Below, one piece after another: positions 45,623 through 59,000 of a stretch of DNA of 64,000 nt. The translations under genes were made by a program, and so were the position numbers. The notes beneath the pieces were generated by a model that searched no databases, was not told the origin of the DNA, and saw only the letters and a list, made by a program, of their open reading frames with translations. Position 1 is the stretch's first letter, and the number at the start of each line of letters is the position of its first letter. Source of the stretch: Membranipora membranacea (Eukaryota > Bryozoa > Gymnolaemata > Cheilostomatida > Membraniporidae); contig OU612072.1 in the NCBI GenBank assembly GCA_914767715.1, forward strand, positions 21,204,001 to 21,268,000. The letters run 5' to 3'.

Positions 45623-47255
45623 TTACGGAGGCATCCTACTGATGACTACAATACTGAGGGTTAGATATTTGCTCTCTTCAACAAGTCTGTCTGTCAGTCT
45701 CTGCTTCAGTTCATCTGGTATTTCTGTGACTGTGCCATCAAATGTGACATCAGTAGACCAGGTTACTGTCAGAGTGTCATTCTTACAGCTCAGCTTAGCC
45801 TGAGAACCAGCCTTAGGTCTGCAATCTGAAAACAAACAAACAATTTAATGTGATCGCGCTTGTATCTCTTACAAAGTTTTGCCTTTTGAAGCAGCCAAAT
45901 TATCACCCCCTCTGCGTTAAATTCTGATTACAGCAGCCACGGAGCCAAATAACATCCACATCAGCTTCAAATTTTATTCACCTCAAACCAGTGCTCGTTC
46001 AGAAAATTTTATCACTGGTTTGAGGTCTTATATATGCAGCTTGGCATTAAACTGAATGAGTCAAATTGTCCCCCTAAACTAAAATGGTTATGAGACATTT
46101 CACATCATATAAGTTATTGTCTCAAATTATTCTCAACAAACTTATATTGGACTTCAAATATAAGATTTGTGCGTTTACATTGTACATTTATAGGAATTTA
46201 TTTGTAACAAACCTAACTGCTCACCTTGTTGACATAATTCTCTTATCTGGTTGACATATCCATTAGCGAGGGTTGTTAGAGTAGATAGGGCCATCACATC
46301 AGTCAGTACTGTACACTTTACGTAATCATACCTAGCAATGATATCGACTCCTCTCACCAATAAGTAATCTACAATATTAATAAATATTCGTTAGAGTATA
46401 ACTGGAGGCGTTATACATGGGCTTGGCAATTATCAGGCGCTCTTTTCGCTATTTCCATTTATTAAATAAAAAATTGGAAGAATTTTTGATTCTGCCAAAA
46501 AAAAAGTTGGCTGCGTGAAAATGCTATAACTTTGGCACTTCAACACTACGTAAGTGTTATATCTCAGTCTGTACCTTTGATTTCTACTTTGAGTGAACAG
46601 TTGGTATTTTTCCCGTTTATACGATACTTGTAGACTCCGACAGGTAGTTCTAGTGTATGAGTAGTGCCATCGAGTGTGAGATCCAGAGCAGATAACCCAG
46701 TAGAAGCCGAGACAACTCCTCTGATTACTTCTGGGCACTCTTCTAGCCCATATTTTGTACCTGATAACGCAGTCATAGTAGTCGGTGTAGTAAACTTAAA
46801 ATGCTAGCAGATAGCTGAGTAGAAGAACGAGTATCAAAAATGGCAGCACAATCTCTAAGATGGTGTGGCTACACGCAACGAGAAACTATGGAGCTGAAAT
46901 GATACCACAAATGTGAATAGATTATCCAAGTAAAAATAAATACAGTTGTAACGGAGTAGGGACCCGGGTGCTTGTGTGCTAAGTGTAACGGTCCGAGGTC
47001 TTATGCTCAAAGGAAATAATTGTAAATACTAACTTAAATACCTCATATATGCTTATCAATAACCTTTTTTATATAAATCCTGACCATTATTTATGACTAT
47101 GATATTAATAGTGCAGTTGTCTCTTTTGATCACATGACTACCGACGGCATATCCAGATTGTACATCAGGAGTTATCTCCACAAACGCACTCTCCTCAGCA
47201 GATGTCACATACAGTGTCATGTTACTGTCCTGACACTGGTTGCCCATTGTAGTCC
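45623..47255 (-). pseudogene. truncated NHL-family gene (copy B), last four exons only
   Basis: Exons 47255-47085, 46760-46575, 46368-46225 and 45825-45623 correspond one to one, with identical lengths (171, 186, 144, 203 nt) and phase, to exons 5-8 of copy A. They read open to a TAA stop (SIVVISRMPP end). The signal peptide, propeller and Thr-rich exons are missing: 172 bp upstream of the first remaining exon, intron 4 sequence stops at about 47,427 and intergenic repeat begins. One donor has changed from GTGAGT to GTCAGG (47,084-47,079). Without a start or secretion signal it is most simply a pseudogene, although the exons themselves carry no lesion. It could still be spliced to an unknown upstream exon. 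Confidence 0.8.
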
Positions 47256-47427
47256 CTGCAGGATGTAAGAGATATTTAATATTTAGTTGCCGATACTAAA
47301 CATTGATGAAGTTCAAATACTATCTGGTAGAAATAAATTGAGGCAAATTTAGGATTTGAAGGAGAGTGCTTGTGCACCAAGAAAGTTATTGATGATCGTA
47401 TTTTAGGGGTCCAGATCTTAAGATTAT

Positions 47428-50040
47428 GAATACTGATGACCCAAGTATCACTTATCAATGTAAGTATTGCAAGGTCATTAATACTGACAATATGAGGTCT
47501 CATGGTCAATAATTCGCAATATATAAATAGACGAGGATGTTTGTGTCTCACATCTGATAAAAGAATGAAATTCACCACTCACAATATAGTTGATGAGTGT
47601 GTCTAAACGGTCGAAGTGATGGATACATGGGAACACACACTGTGTTTTGATTTTTGGCATTAATATGCCTATCAATATATTTAACTCAAACATACGCTTC
47701 ATCCTCTACTGATTTCTGAATTGTGCTACATTATAAAATGCACTGTTCGTTCAATTGAATAGCAGTGGATGAACCCATGTCACCCGGCTTCATAAGGGCC
47801 ACAGCTACATTTTTTGTGGCTGCGCAACAAGCCTACAGTTTATGCGAATAAGACCATAAGGGTAGAATAGTAATATGATTCAGGTTAAATTTGGCAAATA
47901 ATTTGATGGGTTGTATGTCTTGCATATGGGATAAATCATAAAGGTTGAGGGTCTAAAATACACAATGATTAGGAACTAAATGTAAGAGCACAACTCTTAC
48001 GTTAATTGGTTTTAGTTTGTAAGCGAGTTGGAAATGCAAGCAGTCACTCAGTGTAATTTTTAACATCTCTCTTTCTTGACGATATCATAAGCAATGTAAC
48101 CTAGCAATGAGTACTTGCAGGATTGTAACGATAAGAATGCCGAATACGCACTCCGCGGCGGGAGTACTAAACATTGGTGACGTGAGGAGGTCTTATCAAT
48201 GCTAAGTACACGGAAAGCGCCCTATTAAAAGTCATGCTTGTTCTACGTAAGTTCCTAATATTCACCGCTTATGACGCGTCAAACATTTGATAGGAGAACC
48301 TTTCACTGGATATTATTGAATACTGTTACTTGAGTTTCTCTTATCTATGTAAAGACTACAATGTCAGTAATACAGACAAAGTTACATCTCATGGCCCTCT
48401 ATGATTAAACATATATAACCAGATGGCGACGATTTGCATCAGACATCCGGTAAGAGCACATAATTCACCGTTCACTGCCGGTAGCCGAACATATAGTCCC
48501 TGCGACTGTGTCTTAGTATGGATAGTAATTGGTCACCACCGAAAACATCACTGTGTCATAGTCTGCATGCGCCTATAGATATTTATCACATACTAACCTT
48601 ACATGTAAGTACAATACTTAGCTACTTGGTCTACATACTGTATTATGATTATAATTACATAATATGTATTGTTTGTATACTTGAAGGACAGTTGACGAAG
48701 CCTCGGCACGCTGCCACGAGATAATAACCTAGTGACAAGGTTACAGTGAATGCAGGTAGGATCATATATCCATCACAGAAAAGCTTAGAATAAGAATAAA
48801 ATCCTGCACACATTTGGTCTATGCATGGATGAGTTACATATTTTGAATAAAGCATGAAAGGCCAGTACGGCGGAAGGGCACATCTGTTTTTATGGGAGTT
48901 GGAGAATACCTGGATCGAAGCAGTCAGGGTACTTTTAAAATGTTTTCGATTGAATTAATAATTCACATTTATTTGCACATGCATTATTATGCATCACAGA
49001 GAGGAGAGAGGGGTAAGAATTGGGAGCAGCCCTCTCCCATCCTCCTTTTCGAGGTAATTCATCATTCTCAGGGGTGTATACAACAAGTTCTCATCTCTCC
49101 CCTCTTTCTTGGATATACCTCATTCAATTCTTAACTACATAAGCTGGCAAAGAGAGTTTGCATTGTAGTTATGGTCAAAGTGTCGAATACACGTTTCAAT
49201 GCGGAAATACTAAATATATTTGACATGAGAGGGTCTTATTAATGCTAAGCTCAAGAAACAGTTCCCTAATAAAAGTCATACTTCTTGTTCTACCTAGGTT
49301 CTAAATATGTTACCACTTATGGCTACATGCTTCAAACATTTGATAAGAAAACCATAAACTGGTTATTATTGAATATTGATGACGCAAGTTTCACTTGTCA
49401 ATGTACATATTGCAAGGTCAGTAATACAGGCAATGTCACGTCTCACGGTCTCCCTTGATTAAACATATTATCTTTAATCACGGGATACCGTGAGTTGTGT
49501 CATTGCCTGTATTGCTGACCTTGCAATATTTACATAATATATTACCAGATGGCCGCTGGCGTCACACAACTGATAAGAGCACCAAATTAACCACTAACTG
49601 CTTTTGGCTGAATATAGTTGATGTGACTGTCTCTTATCAGTGTAGTTTACATCACACAGCAATATACACTTGAGGGTAACTAACAAAGCCTGCATGACCC
49701 TATGAAAATATTGCACACTTCCCTAACATCTAATCTCTAAACATGACTCAGCTACTTTCTCTGCTGGATCATGATTTAACTCACACCTCTTGTAAATATG
49801 AAAGGGTAGCATCTTAATTACGTGTCATGATATAGTGTATATAATAGGATTATATCTAAAACAGATTATTGAGCATAATGTGCCTGGTTTCCGAAATGTG
49901 CCAAAAATTAAAACAGGTTGAATTTGGCCACAGATTCATTCAGCTGTGACCCGCCCTCTGTATTAAAGCTGATAAGGTGGTCGGTGAGATTTTGCTTCCA
50001 GGCAGTCAGACAGGGGTTAAGGAAAATTTAATTCATGTCA
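47428..50040. repeat. I block, extra partial copy (2'), fused to gene B
   Basis: Begins in the middle of an alpha GATA unit (GAATACTGATGAC, compare 41,867) directly after gene B intron 4 sequence. It then follows the R/I sequence through beta and gamma units, with the hairpin at 49,407-49,533. Similarity decays after about 49,780 and is gone by about 50,040. Confidence 0.8.
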
Positions 50041-50217
50041 AACGATGAGATAAAATAGAATGACACTATGTAATTGAGTAAGGAAGTCTGCAATACCATG
50101 CATTACAATCAGAAAGCGATGGGGTTTGTGAGGCAGGCAGGGGACATCATATTTATAATAAGTGCATCAAACTCTCGATTCACTGTGGTAGATCTTTACA
50201 TCGTTGCATGAGAATGT

Positions 50218-50560
50218 CTTATCAATGCTAAGTTCAATAGGCAGTGAATTCGGTAAAGTCACACATTCTGATCTATATATAATTTAAAAATACTTTACCA
50301 CTTAGTGTACATGCGTCTGACTTCTGATAAGAGCACCGAGCGGGCTTTTCACTTGTTGTTATGGAATACTGTTGAGACACGTTTCTCTTATCAATGTTAT
50401 TATTGCAAGGTCCGTAATAAAGACAACATCCCATCGCATGGTCAATAATGCAACATATATTACCAAATGGCATGCGTCACACATCTGATAAGAGCACAGT
50501 ATTAACCACGCACTGCTAGTCGCTGAAAATAGTTGCTGTGACTCTAACTTTACCAGTGCA
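50218..50560. promoter_or_regulatory. alternating GATA-motif unit (delta)
   Basis: CTTATC at 50,218, GATAAGAG at 50,326, CTCTTATC at 50,385, GATAAGAG at 50,487 and a degenerate CTTTACC near 50,548. Gaps are 108, 59, 102 and about 60 bp. It is the most divergent unit in its spacers, yet the middle sites are perfect. Confidence 0.5.
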
Positions 50561-51741
50561 ATTGATAGAATTTGGAAATAGCACACACTATCCTTCATCT
50601 AACCACCTTACATGGCATAGCTCCTTTCTCCCTGCTTTATAATTTGCATTGTATCATAGGCCCAAACAAATATGTTTTGCTAAAATTTAAAGGTGTAGCT
50701 TCTTTGGACCAATCAAAAACTGAAAGTGACAGACAGGCAAATTCACATAAACAAGCCTAAGCGTGCCTTTACAGGCAGATCGAAGCGGTATTTATCACCC
50801 GAATTAGTCCAATGACTGCAGCGGATTCATTAATCAAGTAACTTAATCATAATATACCCTAATATCAACTATAGCTTTAGGCAAATGGGGTATCTCAGAA
50901 TATGTTGCTTTGTGTAAACACAGTGATATTTTTCTTGATAGCAATTTTCCTGAAACATCGACTTTTCCGAGCCAAAACATATCTCAGGATTAAATATGAT
51001 TCCACAGAACCCGACCAAAGAGATCACAGTTCCTAGGTATGAGAGGGCTCTTGACCACCCTGATTCTCTTTGACATGACGTCCTTTGGGTCAGGGGAAAA
51101 CACTGACAACTATCAATTTACAATGGTTTGTGACCATCGAGTTTTGTATTTAGATTCATTATAAGGTTAAATAATATAGGTAAACATTTTTTCCCTACAA
51201 TTGATTCAGATTCACGGCCAATGTTGCTGGAAAGTTTTTATGCAAATAATTAAGGAATAATCACGTGTTATAAAAAGAAAGGAAGTGAGAGTTCTAGGAT
51301 GTAAGTAGGGTAGCACAGCCCGCTGACTTACCTCTGCCAATATCCCCTATGAACTAAGTTTAAATCAAGCATCATGCAATGAATCAATGTAATCGCAAGG
51401 TAGATTAATTGTGTAAGTAGCTTCTGTCATTTTAATCCCTACTAAAGGCCCATACTGTAAAGTGACGCAACCTGGTTTAACTCGTTACTTTTTAGACACA
51501 AGAATCTGTTCTCTTGTCATACTTCTTATTATGGAGACATGAAGAAGTCAGCACCAGCTCAGCGTACGCTCCTGCCTTTGTCTTTGTTGGATAGACCAGC
51601 CTACAAGATGGGAAAACAGAATAACATCAATTGACTGTTGGGTTTGGTGTTACAGAATTATCAGAATCTGACTAGCATATCTTTTCATGACGCGTATAAA
51701 AGAAAATAAAGTGAAATTCGGGACAACAATATTAGAATCAC
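50561..51741. other. gene-free stretch 3' of NHL gene C
   Basis: Mostly unique sequence. From about 51,490 it is a diverged relative of the 3' flank of gene A (TGGAGACATGAAGA, AGTCAGCACCA, compare 30,057). No gene seen. Confidence 0.5.
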
Positions 51742-54700
51742 TCACGGAGGCGTTCTACTGATGACCACAATATTCAGTATTGGGTATCTGCTCTCTTCAA
51801 GGAGACTGTCTGTTAGTCTCTGCTTCAGTCCTTCAGGGATTTCTGTAACTGTGCCATCAAATGTTACATCAGTAGACCAGGTCACTGTCAGGCTATCATT
51901 GTCACAGCTCAGCTTTGCCATAGAACCAACCTTAGGGATGCAGTCTACAAATCAAATTGCATACAATATGGATGGTATGGTATTAAAACATACACTGTTT
52001 GATTCTTTTTGCCTCCTCCATCATTCAACTCCTCCAAAGCCTAACTACAGGTTCAACACTGGCTTCGAGTTTGCTAGTTCTGGCTCTGAAGATTTTAACC
52101 TTTGTAATATCTATATTGCCATTTATATGCAGTTTTGACATTGTAAACAAATTGTTAGCTAGGATGAAAGGTAAATTAACCATTTGTTTCAATATTAGGT
52201 ATCAACCAGTCTATAATCATTCTTTGTGAACGTATGATAAGGTATATCCTTTGTAAATAGAAGTACTGAGGTTTAGTCTGAAGGTAACGGTCATGTTCTA
52301 TGACCTTTGCTGTGTATTTGCTAAGTGAAGATATCTGTAATGAAGCACTTACCGTGTTTACATATTTCTCTTATCTGGTTGTCATTACCATCGGCGGTGA
52401 CCTTTAGAGTAGATAGCGCGACCGTATCAGTCAGTACTGTACACTTTATATTATCATACCTAGCAACGAGATCTACTCCTCTCACCAACAAGTAATCTGC
52501 AATATTATTAAACCATGGTTAATACCACTCAGGGCATGACTGTAAGAATTATACAGGGATTTGCAGTTTTCTGTATGGTATTGGAGCTATTTTCAATAAA
52601 CTGGCACTACCTTGGAATATAATACTGGCATTAGGTATATGAAATAAATACTGCATTCTCTACCTTTGATCTCTACTTCGAGTGAACAGTTGGTATTTTT
52701 CCCTTTTATACGATAATTGTAAACCCCCACAGGTAGTTCCAGTGTATGAGTAGTGCCATCTAGTGTGAGGTCAAGCGCTGATAACCCAGTAGAAGGAGAG
52801 GCAACTTCTCTGATTACCTCTGGACACTCTTCATTCTTAGATATTGTACCTGGAAAATTATGAAACTCATAATGTAGGTTGAACAACATCTAGTAGATAT
52901 AGGTATTGAGAAGTCACCAATTTAGTCCTAAGAGGAACAAAAAAACACCACAATGTTCTTGGCGGCTACCAGCAGTATTTAACATATAGCCGAGGTACAT
53001 TATGATACTGATGAGTTATTAAAAGCCCAAATGGCCAGTAAGTCATATCGGATTAGGTGCTTGTGTACCGAGTTATGCAGGCCTAGATGACTGTGTCTTT
53101 GTTTTCAAGCACTAAAATGTACGATCATGAGCGGCCAAAAATTTGAATATGATGAGGTATCTGTATACTCACCATTATTTATCACCAACATTTTTATGGG
53201 TGGCTTAAAATGGCTATAAATTATTTATATTTATACTCACTGTTGTTTATGACTATAATATTTATAGTGCAGTTGTCTTCATAAATCACATGAGTACCGA
53301 CAGCTAAACTTGTGTTTACACTTGGAGTCACCCCGACTAATGCTCGCCCCTCATCAGATGTCACAAAGAGAGTCATGTTTCTGTCCTGACAAGGCACCCT
53401 AGTAGTAGTTCCTGCAGTTGAAATAAATATTGATTATTTCTGTGAGGATACTATTCAATATTATAGGAGAAAAAATAGTGTCTGGTAGACATACATTTAG
53501 TTTGGGTTCTGAGTTTTGGTACTTGTGAACCAAGTATTTGAGGTGGTATAATTCATTCAACGGGCAGCAAGGTATTTTAATGGATAGCTTGAATTAATTG
53601 GCAATCAATTATTTATATTTATACCCACCGTTATTAATGACTATAATGTTTATAGTACAGTCGCTTATATGGATCACATGTCTACCCACAGCAAATTCAG
53701 TCTGTATGTCAGGAGTTATGTCCACTTGTGCTTTCTCCTCATCGGATGCCACATAGAGAGTCAAGTTTCTGTCCTGACAAGGTCTTTCGGTGGTAGTTAT
53801 ATGGGTAGTAGTTGATGGTGTGGTAGTTGTAGGTATTGACATAGTTTTCGGTTTTTGATCTAAAAAATAAACGAGTTTGATTTGGTTGGGTTGGTTTGAA
53901 CACCTCATTCAAATAAAACAAAAATGTGGTGAAGTGGGAATTTAATATGCCCCATCCACCGATGACTGCACTGCTAGCCGGTCAGTCACATATGGAGGTA
54001 TCAAAAATTCACCATATACTACTCTGCTTTATGATTTAATTATTTCCCATCTCCTTTTATCGAATAATCTTTTCATGTGAGGCAATAAGGTAAATCTTGT
54101 CGAATATCTACTATCTATAGAAAGGCAGGGATAGGTAAAGTAATATAAATGACCAGCATGTACTTACCTATCAAATCAACTTGAGATATCAATGTATATA
54201 TAGTGTACTCACATGTAAACTGTCGGAGACTTCCGATTTGTCCGACGTAAAGAGAGTTATTAGTGATGAGCAGAGAGATGGGATCATACAGACATCCTGA
54301 GCAGAGATGCAGTGTGGATACTCTGTCTGAGTTCATGTCTACGAGTCGGATCATGTGATTTTTCACGTCAGCCACAAGCAGTGTCTGATTACCTATGAAG
54401 ACGAGGTCTTGTGGCCAGTTGAATAGAGAGTTTAGTAGAGTGGTGTCTGCGTAGCCTGAGGTCCTTGGTGATCCTGAGATGAGTGTTATTATCTTTTGTC
54501 TGTATGTGATACGGTAGAGAGCGTGGTACGCTGCTATGACATACAGGTCACCGTTGTCATCCTGTGTCAGGTGTCTGATATACTGGAGTCGGTCGGACTT
54601 AACGAAAGTACCGACAGAGGCTGAGTGTACATCGACTGTCCTCACAGCCTTGTTATTCTCATCAGTGACGAAAAGCTGACTTTCATCATTCCTGTCTCTT

Positions 54701-56037
54701 ATTACAGACCAGGGAGCGGAGAACTGACCGGAGCGACCGTCTGTGTATCCCCGTGACTGACACTGTCCAGAGAACACAGAGGTGAGGCCTGTGTGACGGT
54801 TAATCTCTCTGAGACAGTTATTATCATTGTCAGCTGCAATTACACGCCTATCTGTGACTTGTGTGAATCCTCGGATATAGCCGAACCTAGCCTCAGTTCC
54901 TCTCCCCTCTCTGTATCCATTCCCAGCAGTGTTCCCGGCTATCGTCATAGATGTTGTACCATCGCTGGTCTTCAGTGAGTGCTTGTCAGGGTACAGGATG
55001 TTACCGGGTTTGAAGAGATCTTCTTCCACGTGATAAACAGAGGAAGAGGTGGTGGTGAAGTCTGTAGCTGTAGATCTCTCTAATCTGTAAGATTAATATT
55101 GTTATGTAAACACAGATATTGCAAATGTAATATTTTAAATTCATAATTCAAATGAAGTGTATTTTTCGTTTTCTAAGTATTCATGTTCTGGTGGGTGAAT
55201 CAAATATATCGGAATTATCAATTTTTCCCAAAATTAATTCAAATGGATAATTGTGTTTTCGATCAACAAATTAAATTTAAATGCACCAGACACCAAAATA
55301 TATAACATTATGGTTATTTGGAGTTGTCTCATGTTGTACACCATGAGGAGGCAATACACAAAATTTCAATTAAGTGACCTAAATTCAAAATCTTGAGTAA
55401 AACAGATATTTGCTTCAATTAATCAACAAAAATGTTTGCATTGTATAAATTACAAAAAAGTAACAGCTTGTACCAAAATTGATGTGTAATATCACAAATC
55501 ACAAGAAGGAATGAAACGATCAAATGATTAGTTCACTGAACATTGCCTATCCTGAATCTGATATTTTTCATAAGGATATTCTAGCATAGAACTCAGAAGG
55601 CTTTCAAACCCCTATTTACTATCAAAGTGACCTGGATAGGTGGATAAACATCACATCAATGGAAAGTGACTCACCGATCAACTAGAGACTGCATATCCTG
55701 ATCGACACACCATCCAGTATTAAGTATCACACAACATAACACCTGTCAAAACAATGATGGTATTAATTAAGTTTGTTACAAGAGAAAATACCAAGGTACT
55801 TTAGGTTTGGGGGAGCGGACATCACCCATATAAAGAGAATACCGAGTCCCCATTGAGACCCTCTGCGCACTCATCATATAAGTGTTATGTCTGGGTTAAA
55901 GTATGTCATGCTTGTAATCTTCTGTACTATAACTACTTCTTTTTTTTCAGGATTATTACATAATATCATTTTTAAGGTTATAATTGAATTGCCATTCCCA
56001 TTGTACTTACAAGGGAAAGTGCCAGTCTCAGCTCCAT
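51742..56037 (-). CDS. secreted NHL-propeller / repeated-module protein (copy C), 633 aa
   Basis: Exons in transcript order: 56037-56011, 55742-55675, 55084-54213, 53859-53629, 53411-53241, 52849-52664, 52496-52353, 51944-51742. Exon lengths equal those of copy A (27, 68, 872, 171, 186, 144, 203) except exon 4 (231 against 972 nt), which has lost the long Thr-rich repeat. All junctions are GT-AG and the joined length is 634 codons ending TGA. Signal peptide MELRLALSL plus VLCCVILNTGWC. The propeller has strands such as VIAADNDNNCLREI, QLFVTDENNKAVRTV and TLLVADVKNHMIRLVD. A short Thr linker (about 324-350) follows. Modules 1-5 follow, with CQDRNLTLYVASDEE and CQDRNMTLFVTSDEG starting the first two. 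No membrane anchor. Substitutions relative to copy A are many in the propeller and few in the modules. It is a secreted paralogue, partner unknown. Confidence 0.87.
53173..53200 (-). pseudogene. relic of one lost module exon in gene C intron 4
   Basis: Reads KMLVINN followed by a G and an intact GTGAGT donor, the characteristic end of a module exon. Everything upstream of it is gone, and the intact exon 5 end appears only 40 bp further on. This suggests that gene C once had one more module, deleted except for its 3' tip. Confidence 0.5.
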
Positions 56038-59000
56038 GATTTTCAACAGGCCGAATATCTTCATCGGACTGTAGCAATATTAATTCTACACCTCTAGTCT
56101 CTCCTCAGAACGGTAAGTGAATGAACTGGCAGTGAACATAAACCCGCTGCGGAGGTATTTAGCTAGCGGCAACTAATATTTAACCAGTTATCTTTTATGT
56201 GCGTCAAACTTCAGATAAGAGAGCCGAGTAAACCTTTCTCTGCCTGGTACTAACTACTGTTTACGTAGGAATCTCTTATCAGTGTAAACATTTAAAGGTA
56301 GCTATATTGGACAAATTCGTGAGTCTAGTTTTAACAAAGTCCCCAATATTGAACCAGGGTACTGCTGTGTGCGTCAGAGACCTGATAAGAAGGACAAGTG
56401 AAAGTTTCACTGCTAAATACTCAATCATGCTAAAACAATGATTTGCTTATCACTGTAAATGTTACAGGAGGCGACAAATTTAAATTCTATGTAAAAGAAT
56501 GTAAAAGTTTTCATGCCTAAATGAGTTTCACTTGATGAGGCCCGATATTTACAGGTCTGAGTCTGTTGCATCAATTGAGCTACAATGATAATAAGGAATG
56601 GCAACTCTTTGTTGGTCATCAACATCTCTCTCATGGCACATAATTCTTGTGGTGTTTTTAATGGTGTAACAATTTAACTGTTTATCAGGGGGCCTGATGT
56701 TTACAAGCCTGTGCCTGTTTGGTCAACTAAGCTACAATGATATTTACGAAGGATGACAGCACACAATTCTTGCGTGTATCAATTTTAGCCAATTTATTAT
56801 TAGCTTTATTTTTATTCAATTGCATTGCATGGATCTCATGATATCAAACTACCTCAACCATTCTTTGTAGTGTCTAACTTTTATCCTTAAACTGCCATAA
56901 ATACCTAATGCCGTTATCTTGTAGAAACAATTAATGATGAGATCATACGATTGATATCAAAGTGACGCAACACAATCATGTGGAAGCTGGGAATATTGAA
57001 TTTATTGACGCAAGCTATAACAATACTGCTGATCTTGTGCTTATTATCGGGAGGGCGTTATAGCTCAGCCCCTCCTATATTTAATCAACATCAACCAAGT
57101 AAATGTTATGGATTCTTATTCTCAGTCACAACTAAACAACAAGATACTATCTAAAGATAACTTCTGACTCACTCTTCTGATATCAGATATCAAACCATAT
57201 ATCCATAGAACGCATATATAAGAAAGGTAGGATTAAAGACATTGAAGGGTGCGAGGGATTGAATAGTCAATCAAGAATTGCCTCCTAATTGGACACAGAT
57301 GACCCCTGAGCCACCGATCGCCTGGCAGTTAATCTCACGCAGGGTAAACAATTACAATTTCTTCATAGACATGGGATGATGGGGCTGCTTAGAGAGCATG
57401 TTCCCGAAGCTATGGTCAAAATTCAACTTTAAAGCAAACAGCTTACTGAGACTGCGCAATCTAGCAGTATTCATGCTGCAGTGTTATGTGGCTAGTACAA
57501 ACTATATATAACCTGGTATCTTAAACAGAGAGCATACCTGCCATGTAAAACGACGGCAACTGTTTGATACACAGTCATTCAGAAGAGCAGTTTCACTCTA
57601 CATTAAATTTGTATGGCTAGTCTGTTATTTTAAAAATTTATTCAAGGCTGCCGTTTCTCTAAACTATTAATAATCTGTAAGTTTTTACCAAGTGACATAG
57701 TATTAGGAAAAGCAGCTAATTTTGTATGACGGCTGCCCGCACATAATTAGGGAGCTTGATCACTTTTAGTAATCTGTGGCATCCACGGGTTGTTAAAAGA
57801 CAAAAAATTTCAATAAGAACAAAGAACTTTATGTTTCTGTGAAAAAGACAAGAAAATTTCATCTTAACATTGCTTACAATTATGCCAAGCTTTGGTGATT
57901 ATTTAGAAGATGATGGATCGATAACTTTAAGTATTCGTAACAGGCCCCATGATTTATTTACAAGGCAGCCAGGGTTGTTAAAAAGCTATTGGTATAGGCG
58001 TTCACCTCTCAACGCTTCTGAAGTGAATGGTCAAGGGCTCAAGTACCGCTGCTAAGCAAGAGCGAGTGGCTTTCTCTTTCTAGAAGGTAAACAAGTTGTG
58101 TAAGGGTTGCGCCACATCAACCCTCCAATGCCACAAAAGCAGAACCAGCGTGATAGACTTAGGGACTCTGCTTGCAGAGTACGGAAGTAGCTAAAGCTAA
58201 AACACCGTCCCTCTTACTTTACTGTTTAAAAGTTGCCTAGCGCAGCTGCCTTCTGGTTTTCAAAAACAAGACATAGTTGTCTATGTCAATAATTGGTTTA
58301 CTAATTTGTAAGGTAACAAGTAATCATTAGTACGACTTATCCCTGTGTAAGCGGCATTATCTATGAATATCTCACTTCATGATATTGAATACGTCATTTG
58401 CTTCATTTCGATTAAAATTTTGGCCAATGTCAACTTGAACTTTTTGACGGTTTTTGGTAACCACAATACTGGCACGCAATTACCGGTTTAGACCATTATG
58501 TGTTTTGGTTTATATTACAAGTATTTAAGATAGTATTAGGGAAAGAGATGTAAAGTTAGTGATCAAGCAGGCTGAGGACCCATGAGCTGTATCCAACACA
58601 GCTAACCTCAACAATGCGATTTAAATTTAGGGGCAAGTCTTGGTGTCTCAAGGTACGAGGGCACGCTGTAAAAATCATCATGACGCAATATCACAAACAC
58701 TTATTGGGAGATTTAACCTCTAGTAGATTGACACCCCCATACTTTTGGTAAGCAGTAACAATGCCGTAATAAACCAAGACCTTGTTTTAATGTGTTTAGA
58801 AAGGTATACCAGACCTTCCCCCTTCAATGCTTTTGTCAGTGGTCCTTGCTTTTCGCGGCAGAGAAAACTAATACATATTTTTTAATTTGGCGATAGCCTT
58901 GAATTTCTAATGCGCTTCAAACCTCTGATAAGAGAAGGAAGTAATCCTTTCACTGCTTAGTAATCCTAGGCTGTTGACATATTTCTCTTACCACAGATAA

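Noticed and set aside
53739-53921. 60-codon ORF on the minus strand
   Set aside because: It is an out-of-frame shadow of exon 4 of NHL gene C.
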